Origin: Algiphilus sp.
GTDB taxonomy: Bacteria > Pseudomonadota > Gammaproteobacteria > Nevskiales > Nevskiaceae
Direction of reading: 5' to 3'
Length of the DNA: 64,000 bases
Assembly: GCF_023145115.1 (NCBI RefSeq)
Contig: NZ_JAGLEJ010000051.1
Location: 4,082 to 68,081, forward strand
In this document: positions 1 to 8,001 of the stretch, piece by piece
Layout of the letters: every line of letters begins with the position of its first letter
Position numbering within the stretch: the first letter of the stretch is position 1
The notes under the pieces: generated by a model
The model's database searches: none
What the model saw: the letters and a program-made list of their open reading frames with translations, nothing else
What the model was told of the DNA's origin: nothing
Translations under genes and position numbers: made by a program

Positions 1-252
1 GCATCCCGGCACGATCGGGTGCGGGGTCAGCACGAGCACGTCGACCGGATCGCCGTCGTCGTAGAGCGTGCCGGGCACATAGCCGTAGTTGGCCGGATAG
101 TGCATCGCCACGTTCATGAAGCGGTCGACGATCAGCAGGCCGGTGTCCTTGTCCACCTCGTACTTCACCGGGCCGGCGTGCGCGGCGATCTCGATGACGA
201 CGAGGAATTCATCCGGGGCCTTGCTGCCGGGGCCGAGGTCCTTGAAGCTCAT
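1..252 (-). CDS. ppa: Inorganic pyrophosphatase, family I (3' part cut off by window edge)
   Basis: The 84 visible codons are the N-terminus of a soluble family I pyrophosphatase, which hydrolyses PPi to two phosphates in the cytosol. They begin MSFKDLGPGS and continue through VVIEI, KYEVDK, a DRF segment, NYGYVP and DGDPVDVLV. The last two are the family's substrate/metal-binding region with its Asp cluster. The ATG at 252-250 is the only start upstream of the conserved core. The gene lies 71 bp downstream of pfp on the same strand and may be cotranscribed with it. That places a PPi-destroying and a PPi-using enzyme side by side. The C-terminal half, with the remaining active-site residues, is outside the window. 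Confidence 0.93.
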   Translation of the reverse strand, partial: MSFKDLGPGSKAPDEFLVVIEIAAHAGPVKYEVDKDTGLLIVDRFMNVAMHYPANYGYVPGTLYDDGDPVDVLVLTPHPIVPGC

Positions 253-323
253 GCGGTGGTGCTCCCTTTGTTGTCGGGTTGGTGCGCGCGACGCGGGGCC
301 GGCGCCTGGGACGGGACGCCCGG

Positions 324-1592
324 CTACGCCGCCTCGAAGCGGCGGCCGGTGCGGGGTTCCGCCAGCGTCGGGCGGAAGCGGAAGTACTGCGGCAGGCCGT
401 CGGCGTAGTCCGGGTAGGCCTCGCCCTGGATCAGCGGCAGCATGTAGCGCCGGCAGGCCTCGGTGATGTGGAAGCCGTCCTCGCTGATGAATTCCCGCGG
501 CATCATGCGCTCGTTGTTGGCGACATCCTCGAGCGGCGCCTCGCCGATGGACCAGCGATACGGCGAATCGGACTCGCGCTCGATGGATACCATGATGCCG
601 CTGCTGCCGGTCACCGCCTTCTCCACCGCGGCGCGGCCGACCGCGTAGCTCTGCGCGAGGTCGGTGCCGGAGGCGATGTGGCGCGCCGAGCGCATCAGGT
701 AGTCGGCGACCGCGTAGTGGTGCTTGTAGCCCAGCTCGCTCCGGACGAGATCGGCCAGCCGCGCTGCCACGCCGCCGAGCTGCTTGTGGCCGAATGCGTC
801 GGTGCCGCCGGCCTCCGCGAACAGCGTGCCGTCCGGGTTGGTGATGCCCTCGGACGCGACGATGGTGCACCAGCCCACCTTCTCGACGGTCTCGCGCACG
901 CGCGCGAGGAAGCGTTCCGGGTCGAAGGCGACCTCGGGGAACAGCAGGATCTGCGGTCCGTCGCCCTCGTGCCGGGCGGCGAGACCGCCGGCGGCGGCGG
1001 TCCAGCCGGCGTGCCGGCCCATGACCTCGAGGATGAAGACCTTGGTGGAGCTGCGCGCCATGGAGGCGATGTCCAGGCTGGCCTCGGCGATGGACACCGC
1101 GGTGTACTTGGCCACCGAACCGAAACCGGGGCAGGTGTCGGTCAGCGGCAGGTCGTTGTCCATGGTCTTGGGCACGTGCACGGCGCGGATCGGGTAGCCC
1201 ATGCGCTCGCCCAGCTGGCTGATCTTGAGACAGGTGTCGGCCGAGTCGCCGCCGCCGTTGTAGAAGAAGTAGCCGATGTCGAAGGCCTTGAAGACCTCGA
1301 TGAGCCGCTCGTACTCGGCGAGGTTCTTGTCGAAGCCCTTGAGCTTGTAGCGGCAGGAGCCGAACACGCCGGCCGGCGTGTGCTTGAGGGCGGCCACGTC
1401 GGCGTCGCTCATCGCGGAGGTATCGATCAGCTCCTCGTGCAGCGCGCCCAGGATGCCGTTGGCGCCGGCATAGACCGTGTCGATGTGCTCGCGGTGCTCG
1501 CGCGCGGCCTCGATGACGCCGGCGGCGGAAGCATTGATGACGGCGGTGACCCCGCCGGATTGCGCATAGAAAGCGTTGCGTGGCTCAGCCAT
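324..1592 (-). CDS. pfp: Pyrophosphate-dependent 6-phosphofructokinase
   Basis: Predicted 422-residue cytosolic enzyme that reversibly phosphorylates fructose 6-phosphate to fructose 1,6-bisphosphate. Two motifs argue for PPi rather than ATP as phosphoryl donor. GGGDS at 113-117 has Asp where ATP enzymes have the Gly of GGDGT/S, and PKTMDND at 141-147 has Lys where ATP enzymes have Gly in PGTIDND. MGRHAGW also fits the family. The open frame extends upstream to 1757, but homology starts at MAEPRNAFYAQSGGVTA, so I take the ATG at 1592-1590. It is divergent from adk and upstream of ppa. Donor preference is inferred from motifs only. Confidence 0.92.
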   Translation of the reverse strand: MAEPRNAFYAQSGGVTAVINASAAGVIEAAREHREHIDTVYAGANGILGALHEELIDTSAMSDADVAALKHTPAGVFGSCRYKLKGFDKNLAEYERLIEVFKAFDIGYFFYNGGGDSADTCLKISQLGERMGYPIRAVHVPKTMDNDLPLTDTCPGFGSVAKYTAVSIAEASLDIASMARSSTKVFILEVMGRHAGWTAAAGGLAARHEGDGPQILLFPEVAFDPERFLARVRETVEKVGWCTIVASEGITNPDGTLFAEAGGTDAFGHKQLGGVAARLADLVRSELGYKHHYAVADYLMRSARHIASGTDLAQSYAVGRAAVEKAVTGSSGIMVSIERESDSPYRWSIGEAPLEDVANNERMMPREFISEDGFHITEACRRYMLPLIQGEAYPDYADGLPQYFRFRPTLAEPRTGRRFEAA

Positions 1593-1923
1593 GGGGCGGT
1601 CTGCGGGCGTCTTCGGGGTGGCGGAAGGCCCGCTATGGTACAAAAAAGGCGCGTTCTTCGACGCAGCGCAACATTGACCTGCGCGTGGCGCGGCATTACC
1701 GTTGCGGCGCAACATCGGCCGGCCGGGTCCGGCGTGCCGGTCCGGGTCGAGCGCCATCGGGGGAGTCCCCGCGCCGCCGTTTCGCGCGATCTCCGCGGCC
1801 CGGAACGCCGCTCGAAGGGCCCGGAGTCACCCGTTCACCTCGCTGTCCGTATCTGGGCGGCCCGTACGGGCCGGTCCGGCCACGACAACTCTGCACAACG
1901 AATCCTCGAGAGACGCTTTTCCT
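1593..1923. promoter_or_regulatory. Divergent pfp/adk intergenic region
   Basis: This 331-bp gap between divergent pfp and adk is the only gene-free stretch over 300 bp in the window. It should hold both promoters, but I see no convincing -35/-10 pair on either strand. A 14-bp perfect palindrome, GGCCCGTACGGGCC, lies at about 1859-1872, some 50 bp before the adk start. It could be an operator or simply a GC-rich coincidence. Open frames crossing the gap lack homology and look like composition artefacts. Confidence 0.4.
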
Positions 1924-2481
1924 ATGAGCAAACGCATTGTTCTGCTGGGCGCGCCCGGCTCCGGTAAAGGCACGCAGGGTGCGCTGCTGATGGAGCGTCA
2001 CGGCATCCCGCAGGTGTCCACCGGTGATCTGCTGCGCGCCGCCGTGGCCGCGGGCAGCGAGCTCGGCCAGAAGGCCAAGGCGGCCATGGACGCCGGCGAA
2101 CTGGTGGCCGACGAGGTCGTCATCGGCATGATCCGCGAGCGCCTCAACGAGCCCGATGCGGCCAACGGCTACATCCTCGACGGCTTCCCGCGCAGCCGGC
2201 CCCAGGCCGAGGCGCTGGACGAGCTGCTGGTCCAGCTCGGCAAGCCGCTCGACCGCGTCGTGCATCTGGAAGTGGACGAGGAGGAGATCGTCTCCCGCCT
2301 GCTCGAGCGCGGGCGCGCCGACGACACCGAGGACACCATCCGCAATCGCATGAAGGTGTTCCGCGACCAGACCCATCCGCTGCTCAAGTACTACGAGGAG
2401 CGCGATCTGCTGGTCACGGTCAAGGGTGTCGGCGACGTCGAGGACATCTACCGCCGCATCGAGGCCGCCGTCGTCGGCTGA
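1924..2481 (+). CDS. adk: Adenylate kinase, short (LID-less) type
   Basis: Catalyses ATP + AMP to 2 ADP in the cytosol. The 185 residues start MSKRIVLLGAPGSGKGTQ, with the P-loop at residues 9-17. The AMP-binding STGDLLRAAV and the DGFPRSRPQAEALD segment follow. Where long adenylate kinases carry a ~30-residue LID domain, this protein has only ERGRADDTEDTIRNRM. It therefore belongs to the short class seen, for example, in Xanthomonadales. The frame is open upstream to 1702, but the conserved N-terminus fixes the ATG at 1924. It stands alone on the plus strand, divergent from pfp and convergent with rnd. Confidence 0.96.
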   Translation: MSKRIVLLGAPGSGKGTQGALLMERHGIPQVSTGDLLRAAVAAGSELGQKAKAAMDAGELVADEVVIGMIRERLNEPDAANGYILDGFPRSRPQAEALDELLVQLGKPLDRVVHLEVDEEEIVSRLLERGRADDTEDTIRNRMKVFRDQTHPLLKYYEERDLLVTVKGVGDVEDIYRRIEAAVVG

Positions 2482-2523
2482 TCGCCCGGCGGCCCGCTGT
2501 CCGCGGCGGGCTGCCATGCAACG

Positions 2524-3624
2524 CTAGGCGCTGTCCAGCGCGGCGATCAGCGCATCGCCGATCTGCTCGCGTCGCCACCCCGCCATCGCGGGGTTCCCCT
2601 CGGCGCCGGCGCCGAATCGCGCGAGCTGCTCCAGCGACGCGCGTGCCGCCAGCAGGCTGGGCGGCACGCCCAGCGTCTCTGCGCGGGCGCGCACGGTGTG
2701 GCTGAGCTGCTTGACCAGGCCGCGGTGCGCGCCGTCGGGCCGGAAATCCTCGACCAGCGGCGCCCGGCCGGTGGGCGCCTCGGCGATCAGGCGCAGCCAG
2801 GTCCGCGCATTGCGCTCGATGCTCTTCGGGGGAATGTCGGCGGCGCAGGCGCGCAGCGCCTCCACCGAATCCGGCCGTGCCGAGGCGATGGCGAGCAGCG
2901 CATCGTCGGCCAGCAGCCAGCGGCGCGGGCGATCCGACGCCACCGCGCGCTCCTCGCGCCAGCGCGCCAGCTGCGCGGCGGCCTGCTGCGCGTCGGCGTC
3001 CAGCCGGCCCAGGCCGCGCAGGCGCTGCCAGGCATGCTCGGGATCGGGGCGATAGCGGGCCGGATCGCAGACCGCATCGCAGTCCTCGCGGTGCCAGTCC
3101 TCGCGGCCCGCCGTCGCCAGCGCGTCACGCAGTGCCGGGAACAGGCGCGCGAGCTGGCGCACGTCGTCGGCGGCGTAGTCGAGCTGCGCCGGCTTGAGCG
3201 GGCGGGCCGACCAGTCGGTGCGCGACTGTGACTTGTCCAGCGTCACGCCCAGCCGATCCTCGACCAGAGCCGCATAGCTGATCTGGTCACCCAGGCCCAG
3301 CATGGCGGCGGCGATCTGGGTGTCGAACAGCGGGCGCGGGCAGTCGCCGGCGTGCTGCACGAAGAGTTCCATGTCCTGCGAGGCCGAGTGCAGCACCTTG
3401 AGGCGGGCGGGGTCGCGCAGGAAGGTCCACAGCGGCGCCAGATCCACGGCGAGCGCGTCGATCAGCGCCACGGTGTCGGCATCGCCGATCTGGACCAGGC
3501 AGAGCTGCGCGAAATAGGTGCGCTCGCGCACGAACTCGGTATCCACAACCACCCAGGCGTTGGGCGCGAGGCGGGCGAGCAGGTCGGATAGCGCGGCGTC
3601 GTCGGCAATAAGCTGCGGCTGCAT
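2524..3624 (-). CDS. rnd: Ribonuclease D
   Basis: 3'-5' exoribonuclease that trims tRNA and small RNA 3' ends; 366 residues. The DEDDy site is visible: D28 and E30 in VVVDTEF, D84 in HSASQDMEL, Y150 and D154 in LDYAADDV. The exonuclease domain covers about residues 1-200. An HRDC-type C-terminal part follows, containing RWLLADDALLAIA. The frame runs upstream to 3870, but the ATG at 3624-3622 (MQPQLIADD) begins the conserved region. The gene is convergent with adk, with 42 bp between their stops, and divergent from the next plus-strand gene. Confidence 0.93.
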   Translation of the reverse strand: MQPQLIADDAALSDLLARLAPNAWVVVDTEFVRERTYFAQLCLVQIGDADTVALIDALAVDLAPLWTFLRDPARLKVLHSASQDMELFVQHAGDCPRPLFDTQIAAAMLGLGDQISYAALVEDRLGVTLDKSQSRTDWSARPLKPAQLDYAADDVRQLARLFPALRDALATAGREDWHREDCDAVCDPARYRPDPEHAWQRLRGLGRLDADAQQAAAQLARWREERAVASDRPRRWLLADDALLAIASARPDSVEALRACAADIPPKSIERNARTWLRLIAEAPTGRAPLVEDFRPDGAHRGLVKQLSHTVRARAETLGVPPSLLAARASLEQLARFGAGAEGNPAMAGWRREQIGDALIAALDSA

Positions 3625-3769
3625 GCCGGGTAGAATAGCGGTCGGGCGCATCCGGAGGACAATGCCGGTGTGCCGGCGGTGCTGCATCCGCTCGCTCGGA
3701 GCGGGACGGCGCCGCGTTCCGGTAGTCGCTTGCAGCTTCCATTTCCACCTGAAAGGCCCGGCCGCTTCC

Positions 3770-4321
3770 ATGTTGCTCCCGGTGATCATCACGTCCTGGC
3801 GCATCTGCATCTTCCGCGCCGGGCCGCAGGACCTGCCCGCGGTGCCCCAGTCGGTGGCGCACGCCATCATGCTGGCGCTGATCGTTCAGGCCGTACAGTT
3901 CCAGCTGTCGCTGCCGCTGCTGCCGGCGATCGCGCAGTCGATCGTGGCGGTGGTCGTGATATGGGCCTTCACGGCCGGCGTGCTGACCATGCGCAGCCAG
4001 CCCGAGCGCGTACCGCAGACGGCGAGCGCGCTGCTGGCAACCAACGCCATCTTCTCGCTGCTGCTGGTGCCGTTCCTGATCCCCATGCTGCCCGCCATGG
4101 AGCAGCTGGCCCGCGATCCGGAGGCCGACGTCAACGTTCCCGCGCTGTCGCTGGTCGGCACCCTCGGCCTGTCGGCGTGGAGCATCGCGGTATCGGTGTG
4201 GATCTTCCGCAACGCGCTGGACTCGCGCAACGCGCTCGCCATCCTGTGCGCGCTCGGGCTGGCCGCGGCGGTCTACATCATCGCCGGGGGCGTCGGCATC
4301 ATGCTGTCCCCGCAGGCCTGA
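3770..4321 (+). CDS. Small multi-pass membrane protein of unknown function
   Basis: A 183-residue hydrophobic protein with about four to five predicted membrane segments, for example around IMLALIVQAVQFQLSLPLL, SIVAVVVIWAFTAGVL, IFSLLLVPFLIP, LSLVGTLGLSAWSIAVSVW and the C-terminal AILCALGLAAAVYIIAG. I recognise no catalytic motif and assign no function. The ATG at 3770 begins MLLPVIITSW; longer upstream frames add only Arg-rich non-conserved sequence. It ends 11 bp before the mpl start, so the two are probably cotranscribed. The shape is Yip1-like, but this is only a resemblance. Confidence 0.7.
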   Translation: MLLPVIITSWRICIFRAGPQDLPAVPQSVAHAIMLALIVQAVQFQLSLPLLPAIAQSIVAVVVIWAFTAGVLTMRSQPERVPQTASALLATNAIFSLLLVPFLIPMLPAMEQLARDPEADVNVPALSLVGTLGLSAWSIAVSVWIFRNALDSRNALAILCALGLAAAVYIIAGGVGIMLSPQA

Positions 4322-4332
4322 CGGCCGCGCGC

Positions 4333-5670
4333 GTGCACGTTCACATCCTCGGCATCTGCGGCACCTTCATGGCCGGCATCGCCGCCATCGCGCGCGAGGC
4401 CGGCCATCGCGTCACCGGTTCCGACGCCGCGGCGTGGCCGCCCATGTCGACGCAGCTCGAGCAGCTCGGCATCACCGTCATGCCGGGCTACGACGTGGCG
4501 CATCTCGACCCCATGCCGGACGCCGTCATCGTCGGCAACGTCATGACGCGCGGGCACGACATCGTCGAGTACCTGCTCGCCGAGGATCTGCCGCTGGTCT
4601 CCGGGCCGCAGTGGCTGGCCGAGCACGTGCTGCGCGGGCGCCACGTGCTGGCGGTGGCCGGCACCCACGGCAAGACGACTACCACCGCCATGCTGACCCA
4701 CATCCTGCGCGCTGTCGGCGAGGCGCCGGGCTGGCTGGTGGGCGGCCTGGCGCCGGATCTGGGCGTGTCGGCGGCGCTGGGCAGCGGCCGCCCCTTCGTC
4801 ATCGAGGCCGACGAGTACGACACCGCCTTCTTCGACAAGCGCTCCAAGTTCGTGCACTACCGGCCGCGCACCCTGGTGCTCAACAACCTCGAGTTCGACC
4901 ACGCCGACATCTTCGACGACCTGCGCGCCATCGAGCGCCAGTTCCAGCATCTGCTGCGCACGGTGCCGGCCAACGGGCACATCGTCGTCAACGGCGATGA
5001 CGCCAACCTGGCGCGCGTGCTCGACGCCGGCTGCTGGACCCCCACCGAGGCCTTCGGTACCGACCAGCCGTGGCGCATCGACGACGACGGGCAGGTCTGG
5101 CACGCGGCGCGCTGCATCGGGCCGCTGTCGCTGCACCAGCCCGGCGCGCACAACCGCAGCAACGCGCTCGCGGCGATGGCAGCGGCGACCGATGTCGGCG
5201 TCGATCCGGATGCCGCGCTCGCCGCGCTCGCCGATTTCCGCGGCGTGCGCCGGCGCATGGAGCTGCGCGGCCGGGCCGGCGGGGTAGCGGTGTACGACGA
5301 CTTCGCGCACCACCCCACCGCCGTGCAGGCGACGCTGGCCGCGGCCGCGGGGCTCGACGCCGGCCGCGTGATCGCGGTGCTGGAGCCGCGCTCCAACACC
5401 ATGCGGATGGGAGCGCACGCCGGTGCGCTGGCGGGCGCGCTGTCGGGCGCCGATCACGGCTTCGTGCACGTGCGGCCGGATTTCGACTGGGACGCTGCCG
5501 AGGTGCTGGCTCCGCTCGGCAAGCGCGCCACCGTGACCCACGATCTCGACGATCTGGTCGCCCGCGTGGTCGCCTTCGCGCAACCCGGCGATGCGCTGAT
5601 CGTCATGAGCAACGGCGATTTCGGCGGCGTGCACCAGCGTCTGCTAGATGCGCTGGCGAGTGGCGCGTAG
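4333..5670 (+). CDS. mpl: UDP-N-acetylmuramate:L-alanyl-gamma-D-glutamyl-meso-diaminopimelate ligase
   Basis: Murein-recycling ligase that joins the salvaged tripeptide L-Ala-gamma-D-Glu-mDap to UDP-MurNAc in the cytosol. The 445 residues start at a GTG (4333) with HVHILGICGTFMAG, the Rossmann loop of the Mur family. The ATP loop AGTHGKTTTT is at about 109-118, EADEYDTAFFDKRSKF identifies the Mpl branch, and NNLEFDHADIF and DDFAHHPTA follow. Length fits the family. The start lies 11 bp after the preceding membrane-protein gene, and a palindromic element (5700-5773) follows the stop. Confidence 0.95.
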   Translation: MHVHILGICGTFMAGIAAIAREAGHRVTGSDAAAWPPMSTQLEQLGITVMPGYDVAHLDPMPDAVIVGNVMTRGHDIVEYLLAEDLPLVSGPQWLAEHVLRGRHVLAVAGTHGKTTTTAMLTHILRAVGEAPGWLVGGLAPDLGVSAALGSGRPFVIEADEYDTAFFDKRSKFVHYRPRTLVLNNLEFDHADIFDDLRAIERQFQHLLRTVPANGHIVVNGDDANLARVLDAGCWTPTEAFGTDQPWRIDDDGQVWHAARCIGPLSLHQPGAHNRSNALAAMAAATDVGVDPDAALAALADFRGVRRRMELRGRAGGVAVYDDFAHHPTAVQATLAAAAGLDAGRVIAVLEPRSNTMRMGAHAGALAGALSGADHGFVHVRPDFDWDAAEVLAPLGKRATVTHDLDDLVARVVAFAQPGDALIVMSNGDFGGVHQRLLDALASGA

Positions 5671-5699
5671 CGACGCGGACAGGGGGCGGGGACGGGAAC

Positions 5700-5773
5700 G
5701 GGGACAGTATACTAATTCCCGCCGGTTGTCGGCCATTCTGCTTCAAGTCTTCGGGAATTAGTATACTGTCCCC
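5700..5773. repeat. Palindromic REP-like element 1
   Basis: A perfect 21-bp inverted repeat, GGGGACAGTATACTAATTCCC at 5700-5720, pairs with its complement at 5753-5773 around a 32-bp loop. It lies in the 176-bp gap between mpl and pmbA, both on the plus strand. The arms closely match those at 14493 and 23981, but the loops are unrelated. This is the pattern expected of REP/RAYT-type palindromes. It has no U-tract and is more AT-rich than its surroundings, so an ordinary terminator is less likely. Confidence 0.85.
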
Positions 5774-5846
5774 GATGCTGGCAGCGGTTCCCTCTCCACT
5801 GCATGCACGCGGAGCGGTACCCGGGTGGCGCGCTAGACTGTCGCGC

Positions 5847-7214
5847 ATGAGCCAGCAACCCGCTTCCCGAAATCCCGACGCCGAGCGCGCGGCCGATACC
5901 GCCACCGCCGAGGCCATGGTCGCGCGCGCGCTCGACGCCGCCCGGGCCGCGGGTGCCGACAGCGCCGAGGCGGGCGCCAGCCTGTCGCGCGCGCTCACCG
6001 TGTCGGTGCGCAATGCCGAGGTCGAGTCGCTCGAGTTCCAGCGCGACCGCGATCTCTCGCTGACGGTCTACTGCGGGGCACGCAGCGGCAGCGCCACCAC
6101 CTCGGACTGGTCCGACGACGGTATCCGCGGCGCCGCCGAGGCGGCGGTGGCCATCGCCCGCGCCAGCGGCGAGGATTCCTGCAACGGCCTGCCGGACGCC
6201 GACCGGCTCGCCACCGCGTTCCCGGATCTCGACCTGTTCCATCCATGGATGGCCGATGCCGACGATGCGGTCGATCTGGCGCGGCGCTGCGAGGCGGCCG
6301 CGCTGGCCGCCGACGAGCGCATCGGCCAGAGCGAGGGCGCCACCCTGGACACCGGCCGGGGTGTCGCGGTACTCGGCAATACGCTCGGATTCATGGGGGT
6401 GTCGGCGGGCACGCGGCACAGCCTGTCGTGCGCGGTGATCGCGCGTGCCGGTGACGAGATGCAGCGCGATTTCTGGTACACCGCCGGCCGCGTGCCGGGC
6501 GCGCTGATCACGCCGGAGGCGGTGGGCCGCCGTGCCGGCGAGCGCGCTGCCGCCCGACTGGGCGCGGCCAGGGTCGCCACCCGCCGCTGCCCGGTGCTGT
6601 TCCCGCCCGAGCTGGCGCGCGGACTCTGGGGCGCGCTCGCCGGCGCAGCCTCGGGCGGCGTCCTGTACCGGCGCGCCAGCTTCCTGCTCGATCGCGCCGG
6701 CACCACCGTGGCCGCCCCGCACGTCCACATAGAGCAGCAGCCCCACATCCCGCAGGCCGTGGGCAGCGCCGCCTTCGACGAGGAGGGCGTCGCGACCCGG
6801 CCGCGCGCGCTGGTCGAGGCCGGCGTGCTGCAGGGCTACCTGCTGTCGAGCTACAGCGCCCGCCGGCTCGGGCTCGAGACCACGGGCAATGCCGGCGGTG
6901 CGTTCAATCTGGCGGTGCGCCCGACCTTCGACGGCGGTCTGGAGGCCCTGGCGCGCGAGATGGGCGAAGGGTTGCTGGTCACCGAGCTCATGGGGCAGGG
7001 CGTCAATACCGTCACCGGCGACTACTCGCGCGGCGCCGCCGGCTATCTGGTGCGCGGCGGCGCGATAGCCGAGCCCGTCGACGAGATCACCATCGCCGGG
7101 AATCTGCTCGACATGCTCGGCGACGTGCAGGCCATCGGCTCCGACGTCGACGTCACCAGCGGCGTGCGCAGCGGCAGCGTGCTCGTCGGCGCGATGACGG
7201 TGGCCGGCGCCTGA
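5847..7214 (+). CDS. pmbA: Metalloprotease PmbA (TldE)
   Basis: Subunit of the TldD/TldE protease, which acts in the cytosol on unfolded or modified peptides and on CcdA-type antitoxins. TldE lacks the HExxxH motif of TldD, and none is seen here. The 455 residues run from MSQQPASRNP through an N-terminal alpha/beta domain to the conserved C-terminal part with GVNTVTGDYSRGAAGYLVRG and EITIAGNLLDML. Length is normal. The ATG at 5847 follows the palindrome by 73 bp, and upstream frame extension overlaps mpl and is not conserved. The gene is convergent with the CRP-family regulator, 28 bp away. tldD is not in the window. Confidence 0.93.
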   Translation: MSQQPASRNPDAERAADTATAEAMVARALDAARAAGADSAEAGASLSRALTVSVRNAEVESLEFQRDRDLSLTVYCGARSGSATTSDWSDDGIRGAAEAAVAIARASGEDSCNGLPDADRLATAFPDLDLFHPWMADADDAVDLARRCEAAALAADERIGQSEGATLDTGRGVAVLGNTLGFMGVSAGTRHSLSCAVIARAGDEMQRDFWYTAGRVPGALITPEAVGRRAGERAAARLGAARVATRRCPVLFPPELARGLWGALAGAASGGVLYRRASFLLDRAGTTVAAPHVHIEQQPHIPQAVGSAAFDEEGVATRPRALVEAGVLQGYLLSSYSARRLGLETTGNAGGAFNLAVRPTFDGGLEALAREMGEGLLVTELMGQGVNTVTGDYSRGAAGYLVRGGAIAEPVDEITIAGNLLDMLGDVQAIGSDVDVTSGVRSGSVLVGAMTVAGA

Positions 7215-7242
7215 TCGCGCCGCACCGGGCGCGCCGCGCCGG

Positions 7243-7917
7243 TCAGGCGTTCGTGCCCGCGGTGTCCTTGGTGGCGCCGAGCACGAGGATGTTCCGGCCC
7301 TGCGTCTGCACCATGCCGTCCTCCTCCAGCGTCTTCAGCACTCGGCCGGCCATCTCGCGCGAGCAGCCCACCAGCCGCGCCAGCTCCATGCGGCTGGTGC
7401 GCACGATGGTGCCGCGCGCGTGCGGCACCGCGTCCTGCTCGCTGACCAGCTCGAGGAGCACGTGCGCCATGCGGCCGGCGACATCCAGGAAGGCCAGATC
7501 GCCGAGACGGCGGGTGGTGTCGCGCAGTCGTGCGGCGAGCTGGCCGGCGAGGTCGAAGACCACGTCGAGGTTCTCCTGCGCGAAGTTGCGGAAGGCCTGG
7601 TAGTCGACCTCCGCCACCAGCGTCGGCCGGCGCGTGCGCACGATGGCCGTGCGCAGCTGCTGGTCCGGGAACAGGCACATCTCGCCGAAGTAGTCGCCCG
7701 GCCCGAGATAGGCGAGCACGATCTCGCGCCCGTTCTCGTCCTCGATGGAGATCGCGACCGATCCGTCGAGCACCAGGAAGAGCGAGGTGGGCTCCTCGCC
7801 GGAATGGATGATGGTGTGCTTGGGGGGAAAGCTGCGCTTCTGCGCCATGCCCACGAAGGCCTGCACCGCCGGTCGGTCGAGCATGCTGTTCGCGTCGTCC
7901 ACTGCGTCGATCACCAT
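7243..7917 (-). CDS. crp: CRP/Vfr-family cyclic-nucleotide-responsive transcription factor
   Basis: A 224-residue global regulator with an N-terminal cyclic-nucleotide-binding barrel and a C-terminal winged helix. The cAMP contacts of E. coli CRP are present with conservative changes: GEMCLF (E79), LRTAIVR (R89, T90 in place of Ser) and RDTTRRLGDLAFLD (T134, T135). The recognition helix GCSREMAGRVLKTLEE keeps the Arg, Glu and Arg that read TGTGA half-sites. I use the ATG at 7917-7915; a TTG two codons upstream is possible. Vfr-type proteins control type IV pili and chemosensory genes in Pseudomonas, so the pil-chp genes here are plausible but untested targets. Confidence 0.9.
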   Translation of the reverse strand: MVIDAVDDANSMLDRPAVQAFVGMAQKRSFPPKHTIIHSGEEPTSLFLVLDGSVAISIEDENGREIVLAYLGPGDYFGEMCLFPDQQLRTAIVRTRRPTLVAEVDYQAFRNFAQENLDVVFDLAGQLAARLRDTTRRLGDLAFLDVAGRMAHVLLELVSEQDAVPHARGTIVRTSRMELARLVGCSREMAGRVLKTLEEDGMVQTQGRNILVLGATKDTAGTNA

Positions 7918-8001
7918 TGACAACGGGGTCCGTCCGGATGGAACGGGGCCGCTAGCATACCCCTCCCGACGCCGATGCTGCCGAAGCTGCCATCGGCCGC
8001 G

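Noticed and set aside
279..1967. 562-codon frame antisense to pfp
   Set aside because: Overlaps a gene with clear PFK motifs. The sequence is repetitive Gly/Ala/Asp/Val/His with no recognisable domain.
5700..5773. Palindrome as an ordinary rho-independent terminator for mpl
   Set aside because: The arms are long and similar to two other loci, the loop is 32 bp, and no T-run follows. A repeat element is the better reading, though it could still affect mRNA ends.
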